12,022 bases of DNA from Bacteroidales bacterium (lineage in GTDB: Bacteria; Bacteroidota; Bacteroidia; Bacteroidales; UBA4417), in assembly GCA_025350385.1 (NCBI GenBank), contig JANXXZ010000478.1, positions 1 to 12,022 on the forward strand, given 5' to 3'. This document shows positions 1 through 6,642 of this stretch, piece by piece. Made by a program: the position numbers and the translations under genes. Position 1 is the first letter of the stretch, and the number at the start of each line of letters is the position of its first letter. The notes beneath the pieces are model-generated. The model had not been told where the DNA came from. It did no database searches and worked only from the letters and a program-made list of their open reading frames with translations.

Positions 1-2
1 GA

Positions 3-1925
3 TCAACTTTTGTTTTACCTGTTATATTGGCCATTGCCATTCTGGCTGCAGGTGGATGTAAAAAGAAAGAAATTGTTCCTGCAAAACAGTATGCGGTTGA
101 AGATTTCTGCAAAAATCCCGAGAAGTCGAGTTTTCAGCTTTCACCCGACGGAAAATATTACGCATACATGGCTCCATACATGCACAGGATGAATGTTTTT
201 GTGCAGGAAATCGGCAAAGACTCGGCCCGCCGCCTCACCAGCGACACGGCCCGTGATATCTCAGGCTTTTTCTGGGGGAACAACAGTCGTATTCTCTACC
301 TGAAAGATACAGGCGGAGATGAGAATTTTAAACTTTTCGGGGTAAATATTGATGGCTCAAATCTGAAGGGCCTGACCGATTTTGACAAGGTTCGGACCGG
401 AATTATAGATGATCTTCCTGATATCGACGAATTTGTAATCATACAAATGAACAAGCGCAATGCTCAGGTATTTGATCCATACCGCCTTAATATCAATACC
501 GGTGAACTCACCATGTTAGCCGAAAATCCCGGTAATATCCAGTCCTGGATTACAGATCACGAAGGCAAGCTACGGTTGGCCCTGGCTATTAAGGATGGAG
601 TTAATACTTCGGTACTCTTCCGTGAAACGGAAAAGGATACCTTCAGGACGGTATTGACGACCAATTTCAAGGAAAGCATGTCGCCGCAGTTTTTCACCTT
701 TGATAATAAAAATATCTATGCTTCCTCGAACCTGGGTCGTGACAAATCGTCCATTGTTGAGTTTGATCCCCGTTCCGGCAAGGAAGTAAAAGTGCTTTAT
801 GAAAACAAAGATTATGATGTAGATGCTCTGTTTTTCTCACGGGCCCGGAAAGTGCTTACGGCTGCCCGTTATACTTCCTGGAAACGGGAGCGTCATTTCT
901 TTGACAAAGAGTTTGAAGGGATGGTTGATAAGTTAAAAAAGGAACTTGGGGATATTGATTTTGGATTTGTGTCCAATGACAAGGCTGAAAACAAATTCAT
1001 TGTTTATTCGTTCAGTGATAAAACCTTAGGCACATATTACCTGTATGATAAGACAACCGGTAAGTTGGATAAGATAACGGACCTGAGCCCCTGGCTGGAT
1101 GAAAAGGAGATGGCCAGCCAGGTTCCGGTTGAATATAAGAGTCGCGATGGGCTTACCATCAATGGTTACCTGACCCTTCCAAAAGGGTATACTCTCGACA
1201 ATGCCAAAGACCTGCCGGTTGTAGTGAATCCACACGGGGGCCCCTGGTACCGAGATGAGTGGGGATTTAATCCTGAAGTTCAGTTCCTGGCTAACCGGGG
1301 CTATGCCGTTTTCCAGATGAACTTCCGTGGCTCGACGGGATACGGGCGCAAATTCTGGGAATCATCCTTCAAACAATGGGGAAAAACCATGCAGGATGAT
1401 ATAACCGATGGAGTAAACTGGCTAATTGACAAAGGGATCGCTGATAAATCAAGGATTGCCATTTATGGTGGCAGCTATGGTGGCTATGCAACGCTTGCCG
1501 GGGTAACCTTTACTCCTGATTTGTATGCAGCTGCTGTTGATTATGTTGGGGTTTCGAATTTGTTCACCTTTATGAAAACGATACCTCCATACTGGAAGCC
1601 TATGCTGGATATGATGTATGAAATGGTGGGCGATCCTAAAAAAGACAGCCTCCTGCTGGCATCAGCATCCCCTGTAATGCATGCCGATAAGATCAAAACT
1701 CCGCTTTTCGTTGCCCAAGGCAAAAACGATCCGCGTGTCAATATTGACGAAAGCAACCAGATGGTTGATGCATTGAAAAAACGTGGTATCACGGTTGAAT
1801 ATATGGTGAAAGATAACGAAGGTCACGGCTTTCGTAATGAGGAAAACCGCTATGATTTCTACCGTGCTATGGATAAATTCCTGGGTGAGCATATGAAGAA
1901 AAAGGAAGTTGCAACAAAGAAATAG
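3..1925 (+). CDS. S9 family prolyl oligopeptidase-like peptidase, lipoprotein type (5' truncated)
   Basis: This is an exported serine peptidase of clan SC, family S9, which cleaves short peptides. The reading frame is open to the left edge, so the start is missing. The first start-like codon, TTG at 27, lies inside a hydrophobic signal sequence (VLPVILAIAILAAGGC) and is not the real start. The Cys 11 codons after position 27 fits a lipobox, though AGGC is a loose one, and the following KKKE lacks the acidic run linked to surface export. Numbering from the TTG, residues ~30-370 look like the beta-propeller and ~390-625 the alpha/beta hydrolase. The oxyanion-type HGGP is present. The nucleophile Ser483 lies in GGSYGG, followed by Asp568 (GKNDPR) and His600 (EGHGF), so the triad is intact. 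Its length is normal for the family. A hairpin follows the stop, and nothing links the gene to the cytochrome cluster downstream. Confidence 0.93.
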   Translation, partial: STFVLPVILAIAILAAGGCKKKEIVPAKQYAVEDFCKNPEKSSFQLSPDGKYYAYMAPYMHRMNVFVQEIGKDSARRLTSDTARDISGFFWGNNSRILYLKDTGGDENFKLFGVNIDGSNLKGLTDFDKVRTGIIDDLPDIDEFVIIQMNKRNAQVFDPYRLNINTGELTMLAENPGNIQSWITDHEGKLRLALAIKDGVNTSVLFRETEKDTFRTVLTTNFKESMSPQFFTFDNKNIYASSNLGRDKSSIVEFDPRSGKEVKVLYENKDYDVDALFFSRARKVLTAARYTSWKRERHFFDKEFEGMVDKLKKELGDIDFGFVSNDKAENKFIVYSFSDKTLGTYYLYDKTTGKLDKITDLSPWLDEKEMASQVPVEYKSRDGLTINGYLTLPKGYTLDNAKDLPVVVNPHGGPWYRDEWGFNPEVQFLANRGYAVFQMNFRGSTGYGRKFWESSFKQWGKTMQDDITDGVNWLIDKGIADKSRIAIYGGSYGGYATLAGVTFTPDLYAAAVDYVGVSNLFTFMKTIPPYWKPMLDMMYEMVGDPKKDSLLLASASPVMHADKIKTPLFVAQGKNDPRVNIDESNQMVDALKKRGITVEYMVKDNEGHGFRNEENRYDFYRAMDKFLGEHMKKKEVATKK

Positions 1926-1950
1926 GTAGGTTTTGACTTTTAATTTAAAC

Positions 1951-1984
1951 TGCTCAGCCCCGGCCTTCAGGCCGGGGCTGAGTA
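1951..1984 (+). terminator. Strong GC-rich hairpin after the S9 peptidase gene
   Basis: A perfect inverted repeat with 13-bp arms (CTCAGCCCCGGCC / GGCCGGGGCTGAG) encloses a TTCA loop at 1953-1982. One G-T and one T-A pair extend it outward. It lies 25 bases after the peptidase stop codon. The downstream tract is only weakly T-rich (AATTTATT), so it is either a hairpin-type terminator with a poor U-run or a stable 3' mRNA end. Termination is inferred from its position and predicted stability. Confidence 0.7.
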
Positions 1985-2320
1985 ATTTATTGGCTTTAAT
2001 TTATGCATTAGGTCATTTCAATACACCATTTCGACCTCTTTTAGCTTTGTTGAGAGATAAATAGATAATCATTAAACGATTTTTACTTTAGGGTATTTTA
2101 GCTGCGCTTTGTTCATAAGAATCACTCCAGTTTGAGTCTTTGCTATTTTCTCCGGTAAACTGGCAATTATGGGAAATGAGATTTCCAAAAACAAAAATTC
2201 AGTATTCAATGGTGTTCTCAAAAGTTCTTTAATTAATGTAAACGCCAGTAAACCAATAAAGTACAAATTTAGACAGTTTATAAATTGCAGTACTGAAACA
2301 CATAATCATAATTACATATG
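1985..2320. other. Gene-poor AT-rich intergenic stretch
   Basis: There are no convincing genes here. The longest frame is on the - strand (2072-2266, TTG start, 64 codons). It reads through an FLFLEISFPI-type hydrophobic segment and ends PKVKIV. I do not recognise it, and it lacks an ATG or ribosome site, so it may be a gene remnant or chance. The region probably holds the 5' regulatory DNA of the cytochrome/FeS/NrfD operon. No operator palindrome was evident. Confidence 0.5.
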
Positions 2321-2328
2321 TATATTTG
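2321..2328 (+). promoter_or_regulatory. Bacteroidota-type -7 element (TAnnTTTG) upstream of tetraheme gene
   Basis: TATATTTG matches the Bacteroidota -7 consensus TAnnTTTG in all fixed positions. Transcription would begin about 5-8 bases downstream, leaving a leader of roughly 25 bases before the ATG at 2359. No clear -33 TTG lies at the expected distance, which lowers confidence. The site overlaps the TTG codon at 2326, which argues against that codon being the translation start. Confidence 0.45.
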
Positions 2329-2358
2329 AAAACAATATGGAATTTTAATCTAAATTTT

Positions 2359-2796
2359 ATGCCCTCACAATTAAAGCGTTTATTGGTTCTGGGAGTAATA
2401 ATAATTTCGCTGTTTTTACTTCTTAAACACCTGGCTACCCCGGTTTCTTTCGGCCAGTACGGACATTACAGGGGTAATTCCCTGAATGAAATCGCAGCTC
2501 TGCCGGTTAAATATGTTGGCAGTAAAACCTGTGTCAAATGCCACGACTCAATTGTAGCACTGAAACTTGAAGGTCTCCACAGTGATATTCAATGTGAAAA
2601 CTGTCACGGACCAGCTTACCTCCATATAAAAACGCCGAAAAAGGATAAACTGTTCAGACCCGATTCCAGGGAGTTCTGCGCCAAATGCCATTCCTTTAAT
2701 AAAGCGCGTCCTGAGAAGGCAGTTACTCAACAGGATATTAAAAATCATCATCCCGAGAAAAAATGTATCACCTGTCATAATCCCCACCAACCTTGA
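2359..2796 (+). CDS. Membrane-anchored tetraheme c-type cytochrome
   Basis: This 145-residue protein is a periplasmic electron carrier anchored by one N-terminal helix (~residues 7-24, after a basic KR). It has four CXXCH heme motifs with first cysteines at 58 (CVKCH), 79 (CENCH), 107 (CAKCH) and 136 (CITCHNPH). Spare histidines (74, 89, 130, 131, 143) could give bis-His ligation. The ATG at 2359 is chosen over an in-frame TTG at 2326 because it gives a normal signal anchor and because a -7 promoter element covers the TTG. The stop codon overlaps the start of the FeS gene (TTGA, 2793-2796), so the two are probably translationally coupled. By context it would be the heme partner of the FeS/NrfD pair, analogous to NrfB or QrcA. 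The exact family is uncertain. Confidence 0.88.
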   Translation: MPSQLKRLLVLGVIIISLFLLLKHLATPVSFGQYGHYRGNSLNEIAALPVKYVGSKTCVKCHDSIVALKLEGLHSDIQCENCHGPAYLHIKTPKKDKLFRPDSREFCAKCHSFNKARPEKAVTQQDIKNHHPEKKCITCHNPHQP

Positions 2797-3557
2797 CAAC
2801 AAAGAAAGAAAACTTATCACGGCGCAGTTTTTTCAAATCTGCCGGGATAGTGGCCGGTACCCTGGCGGTATCAGCCGTGCTGCCGTCGTTTAATGCGGTG
2901 CTTTTTGCTGCTACTAAGCCAAAGAAAGGTCCCTGGTATGGTATTGCCATCGATATTGAAAAATGTATCGGTTGTGGTAGTTGTGCCAAAACCTGCAAAA
3001 TTGAAAATGATGTTCCTCCGGAACCATTCTTTTTCAGGAGCTGGGTGGAACAGTATACTATTAAAAAAGACGGTAGTATCAATGTGGTATCTCCTAACGG
3101 AGGAATTGACGGGTTTACCCAAAAGATACCGGATAATGAAATTGAGAAAACATTTTTTGTTCCCAAAATGTGCAATCATTGTTCAAAATCGCCATGTGTG
3201 CAAGTTTGCCCGGTAGGGGCAACTTTTGAATCGCCCGAAGGGGTGGTTTTGGTGGATGAAAAATATTGTATTGGTTGCAGGTATTGTATCCAGGCTTGCC
3301 CCTATGGTTGCCGTTATATGCATCCTACAAAAAAGGTAGTTGACAAATGTACCCTTTGTTACCACAGGCTCAAGAAAGGGCTGAACCCGGCCTGTATGGA
3401 TAACTGCCCTACAAAAGCGCGTATTTCAGGTGATTTAAATGATCCTGACAGTGAGATTTCAGAATTTATCAGGAAAAAAAATGTGTATGTACTGAAACCA
3501 CATTTAAATACGGGAAGCAAATTATACTATAATGCACTTAATCAGGAGGTAAGATAA
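2793..3557 (+). CDS. Tat-exported [4Fe-4S] ferredoxin-type subunit, NrfC/PsrB/QrcC-like
   Basis: This 254-residue electron-transfer subunit passes electrons between an NrfD-type membrane protein and a partner protein on the periplasmic side. A twin-arginine signal (SRRSFFK at 9-15, then a hydrophobic stretch to ~40) implies folded export. Four cysteine sets could bind four [4Fe-4S] clusters: 58/61/64/68, 127/130/135/139, 159/162/165/169 and 186/189/201/205. The last has a CX2CX11CX3C spacing usual in this family. TTG at 2793 is the only start codon that keeps the twin arginine. The in-frame ATG at 2763 is cut off by a TAA at 2778, and no ATG lies between 2793 and the RR codons. No Shine-Dalgarno is visible, so coupling to the upstream stop is likely. 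It is followed by nrfD-like after one base. No molybdopterin oxidoreductase is adjacent, unlike PsrA or DmsA systems. Confidence 0.92.
   Translation: MTTKKENLSRRSFFKSAGIVAGTLAVSAVLPSFNAVLFAATKPKKGPWYGIAIDIEKCIGCGSCAKTCKIENDVPPEPFFFRSWVEQYTIKKDGSINVVSPNGGIDGFTQKIPDNEIEKTFFVPKMCNHCSKSPCVQVCPVGATFESPEGVVLVDEKYCIGCRYCIQACPYGCRYMHPTKKVVDKCTLCYHRLKKGLNPACMDNCPTKARISGDLNDPDSEISEFIRKKNVYVLKPHLNTGSKLYYNALNQEVR
3544..3549 (+). promoter_or_regulatory. Shine-Dalgarno AGGAGG for the NrfD-like gene
   Basis: AGGAGG lies nine bases before the ATG at 3559, inside the last codons of the FeS gene. It is a full anti-SD match, which is uncommon in Bacteroidota, where most genes lack an SD. Because it also encodes residues Q-E-V near the C-terminus of the upstream protein, the match could be fortuitous, but it supports the ATG at 3559 as the start. 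Confidence 0.55.
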
Positions 3558-3558
3558 T

Positions 3559-4755
3559 ATGAATCCGCAATATGATCAATTGTATCAGGCACTTACAAAA
3601 GTTGTCGGATATATTTACCCTAACGAAATTGAGCTGAACTGGTCAATCCTGATCGTGTTATATCCTTATATCACAGGGTTGGTCGCAGGAGCTTTCATAC
3701 TTGCTTCGCTCGAAAGGGTTTTTAATGTTAATGCGCTTAAACCTACTTACGTAATAGCTTTACTGACTTCATTTGCATTTTTACTCGTAGCTACAATGCC
3801 CCTGATTTTCCACCTCGGACAACCTTTCAGGGCATGGGAAATCATGATAACCCCGCATTTAACCTCTGCCATGGCTATTTTTGGTTTTGTATATATATGG
3901 TATCTCATGGTTGTTCTGGTGCTTGAAATATGGTTTGATTACCGGCGCGACCTCGTAATCTGGTCAAATGAATCAAAAGGGGTTAAAAAGTGGCTTTATA
4001 AAATACTAACCCTTGGAGTATATGATATTTCTCCGGAAGCAGTAAAATGGGATGAGAAACTGGGATACATTGTAACGGTAATCGGGATTCCTTCCGCGTT
4101 TCTCCTGCATGGATATGTCGGGTTTATTTTCGGCTCGATCAAAGCCAATCCCTGGTGGTCAACCGTGATGATGCCTATCATTTTCCTTTTCTCAGCCATG
4201 GTTTCAGGCATTGCACTGGTCATGGTCATTTATATTGTTATCAATTACATACGGAAGCAGAAAATTGATATGCTTTGTCTGGATACCATTGCCAAGTACC
4301 TCTTTTATATCATTATTATCGACTTTACGATGGAATCTCTCGACCAGATTCACCGGTTTTATGAAGCTGGGGAGTCCTTTGAGATCATATCATTACTCAT
4401 GTCAGGTAAACTGTTCTTCACATTGCTGATCATGCAGATATTTATCGGAATGCTGATTCCATTGCTGGCACTGGGCTTTTTACAGTTTTATAAACCTAAT
4501 GAAAAGCTCCGTCGGATGATTTACCTGGTAACCGGGATTCTCGTTCTGATAGGTATTTTCTTTATGCGTTGGAATGTAGTTATCGGAGGACAATTGTTTT
4601 CAAAAAGTTTTCTCGGTTTTACCAGTTTTAAACTTTCCCTCATCGGGACAGAGGGATTTCTCATGGCAAGTATCTGGCTGGTGGTTCCATTCCTGATTCT
4701 TGCAGCCCTGCTCTGGTTATTCCCTCCCTGGAAAAAATCTCCGTCTGAGCATTAA
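3559..4755 (+). CDS. NrfD/PsrC-family polytopic membrane subunit
   Basis: This 398-residue integral membrane protein of the NrfD (polysulfide reductase membrane subunit) family interacts with quinone/quinol and exchanges electrons with its FeS partner. I see about nine hydrophobic helices at roughly 28-50, 63-84, 104-127, 168-191, 203-231, 242-262, 284-309, 320-337 and 366-388. Family-typical sequence includes HLGQPFRAW (85-93) and RWNVVIGGQ (337-345). It starts one base after the FeS stop with an AGGAGG upstream, so it belongs to the same operon. Whether it oxidises quinol (NrfD, ActC) or reduces quinone (QrcD) cannot be told from sequence alone. The absence of a catalytic subunit next door favours electron exchange with the adjacent tetraheme cytochrome. 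Confidence 0.9.
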   Translation: MNPQYDQLYQALTKVVGYIYPNEIELNWSILIVLYPYITGLVAGAFILASLERVFNVNALKPTYVIALLTSFAFLLVATMPLIFHLGQPFRAWEIMITPHLTSAMAIFGFVYIWYLMVVLVLEIWFDYRRDLVIWSNESKGVKKWLYKILTLGVYDISPEAVKWDEKLGYIVTVIGIPSAFLLHGYVGFIFGSIKANPWWSTVMMPIIFLFSAMVSGIALVMVIYIVINYIRKQKIDMLCLDTIAKYLFYIIIIDFTMESLDQIHRFYEAGESFEIISLLMSGKLFFTLLIMQIFIGMLIPLLALGFLQFYKPNEKLRRMIYLVTGILVLIGIFFMRWNVVIGGQLFSKSFLGFTSFKLSLIGTEGFLMASIWLVVPFLILAALLWLFPPWKKSPSEH

Positions 4756-4806
4756 TAAAGTACTCTATTCAGGAATTCACTTTTTTAATTGCTAAAAAAC
4801 TGAACG

Positions 4807-6468
4807 ATGGACGTAGACAAAAAAATGAGCCCGGAAGAAATGATGGAGAAAATCAATTCTTTTGATGAACGTATTGGCCGGATTGAATCGATCCTAAGGA
4901 TCAGGGCCAGGGCAGGTTCGTTTTATGATTTGGGGGATTTAAAAGAAGAAGATTCCAACCAGGAAATTACAAATCCCTTATCGGAGTCGAGGGTATTTGA
5001 ATACGGTCTTGCATGGATTGGAAGCGCTGTATTATTGTTAGGAATGATATTCATGATGTCATTCGTTACCAATAAATTCGGGGGAGTGAGTTCCTGCTTC
5101 CTGGGTCTGGCTTCAGCTGCTCTCACTTTTATTCTTTCACGCTATTTAAAGCAGACATTTACCTATATGGCATTAATGTTCACCATATGCGGGCATTTGC
5201 TGATTTATTATTCCCTGCTGAAACTTCATTTCTTTATTAATGCACCCGTAATCGGAAACCAGTGGATTGTATTGGGATTTCTGATCCTGTCAGTAGCAGT
5301 CATGTTTTACCTGGCCGTTAAATCCCGGTCGGAATTTACTGCTATTGTGGCATACTTGTTAATTCTGCTCACAGCTTTATTTGCTGATAGAACATATTTT
5401 ACGCTTACTCTTCTTGCTATTGCCACTGGGATGGTTATGTACTTATTTGAAAAATGTGCCTGGAAGGGATTACTGATAATATCTATTTTTCTGGTTTACC
5501 TGGCCCATGCCCTATGGTTAATCGGTAATCCTTTAATGGGCCATCCGGCAGGTGCGGTTACTTCACACCAGAATAACATTATCTTCTTATTTCTGTATGG
5601 TGGGATTTATTCCCTTATCCCGTTCATAAAACAAAAAGGCCGGTTTTCATCCGATATTTATAATGCTGTAATTATCATTAATGGTCTTGCTTTCTCACTA
5701 ATGCTATTATTGATTGTCCTGACATTTTACAGCACAAATTACATCTGGATCTTCCTGGGAATATCAGTAATGTGCCTTCTTTACTCTGTTATCCTGAATT
5801 ATAAGATTGATCGCAAATTCGATTCATCCTTTTATGCCAATTTTAGTTTTATGGCCCTGAGTATCGCCGTATATGGTAATTCGAGTTTACCGGGATCTTA
5901 CATTTTCCTGGGATGGCAAAGTCTTGTAGTTCTGGCCATGGCAATCTGGTTCAAGTCAAGTATTATAGTCGTTATGAATACTTTGCTTTATACAGGAATA
6001 CTTCTTGCCTACCTCACAACTACCCAGCCCATTGATTCTTACAGTATTTCTTTCACTTTAATAGCAGCTATTTCAGCCAGGATACTCACCTGGCAAAAGG
6101 AAAGGCTTGAATTAAAAACAAATGTGCTTAGGAACGTTTACCTGGTCATCACCTTCTTCACAATGCTTTACGCACTTTATTTCGCTGTACCGAAAGATTA
6201 TATTTCAATATCCTGGGGCCTGGCAGCAATTATTTATATGGTTCTGAGCGTTATACTTAAAAATGTAGAATACCGTTGGATGGCTATTCTGACCCTGGTG
6301 GTTACTGTTTTTTATTTATTTATATTTGATCTGTCAAAAATGGAGATGGGTTACCGCATCATTGCTTTTATTTTCCTGGGGTTGACCATCCTGGGAGTTT
6401 CCTTTTATTATACCAAAAAGCTGAAAAGGAAAAAAGACGAGTATTCCGGACCTGTTGAACAAGGATAA
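4807..6468 (+). CDS. DUF2339-like polytopic membrane protein
   Basis: This 553-residue protein has a short charged, helix-prone N-terminus (residues 8-33, EEMMEKINSF-type, possibly coiled coil). A soluble linker runs to ~65, and then nearly continuous membrane helices (about 15-17) extend to ~540. It ends in a basic tail (KKLKRKK). The first helix (GLAWIGSAVLLLGMIFMM) and the last (YRIIAFIFLGLTILGVSFYY) resemble DUF2339 proteins, which are widespread and of unknown function. It has no heme, FeS or obvious catalytic motif. It starts 51 bases after the NrfD-like stop on the same strand with no terminator between, so co-transcription is likely. A role in assembly or stability of the membrane complex would be only a guess. 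The family call is by eye from end motifs and architecture. Confidence 0.72.
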   Translation: MDVDKKMSPEEMMEKINSFDERIGRIESILRIRARAGSFYDLGDLKEEDSNQEITNPLSESRVFEYGLAWIGSAVLLLGMIFMMSFVTNKFGGVSSCFLGLASAALTFILSRYLKQTFTYMALMFTICGHLLIYYSLLKLHFFINAPVIGNQWIVLGFLILSVAVMFYLAVKSRSEFTAIVAYLLILLTALFADRTYFTLTLLAIATGMVMYLFEKCAWKGLLIISIFLVYLAHALWLIGNPLMGHPAGAVTSHQNNIIFLFLYGGIYSLIPFIKQKGRFSSDIYNAVIIINGLAFSLMLLLIVLTFYSTNYIWIFLGISVMCLLYSVILNYKIDRKFDSSFYANFSFMALSIAVYGNSSLPGSYIFLGWQSLVVLAMAIWFKSSIIVVMNTLLYTGILLAYLTTTQPIDSYSISFTLIAAISARILTWQKERLELKTNVLRNVYLVITFFTMLYALYFAVPKDYISISWGLAAIIYMVLSVILKNVEYRWMAILTLVVTVFYLFIFDLSKMEMGYRIIAFIFLGLTILGVSFYYTKKLKRKKDEYSGPVEQG

Positions 6469-6485
6469 TATGTTCTTCTGTTCAA
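6455..6485 (+). terminator. Weak hairpin across the DUF2339-like stop codon
   Basis: TTGAACA (6455-6461) and TGTTCAA (6479-6485) are perfect complements around a 17-base loop. A competing pair, GAACA/TGTTC (6457-6461 with 6471-6475), also forms. There is no T-run, so termination or attenuation before the heptaheme gene is only a possibility. Confidence 0.2.
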
Positions 6486-6642
6486 TACTTCGCCAGGTTG
6501 TAGGTTTGAATATCTAAATGAGAATGTGTTTTGATTTGGAATAAGCGAAATGATTTCTTGCCATTGAATTATTTTTGTGCACATAACATCTAGATATATA
6601 AATATAAATCTATATTTACAGCCCAAAACAACCACTTACTTC

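Noticed and set aside
2072..2266. 64-codon - strand frame in the long intergenic region
   Set aside because: It starts with TTG, the frame extends back only a short way to a stop, no ribosome site is visible and I recognise no family. It is more likely chance or a remnant than a gene.
2326..2358. TTG start for the tetraheme cytochrome
   Set aside because: It overlaps a good -7 promoter element and adds residues before a normal signal anchor that begins at the ATG 2359.
6577..6642. GTG start extending heptaheme copy 1 by 22 residues
   Set aside because: Copy 2 starts at the residue aligned with ATG 6643, and the extension has no similarity to it.
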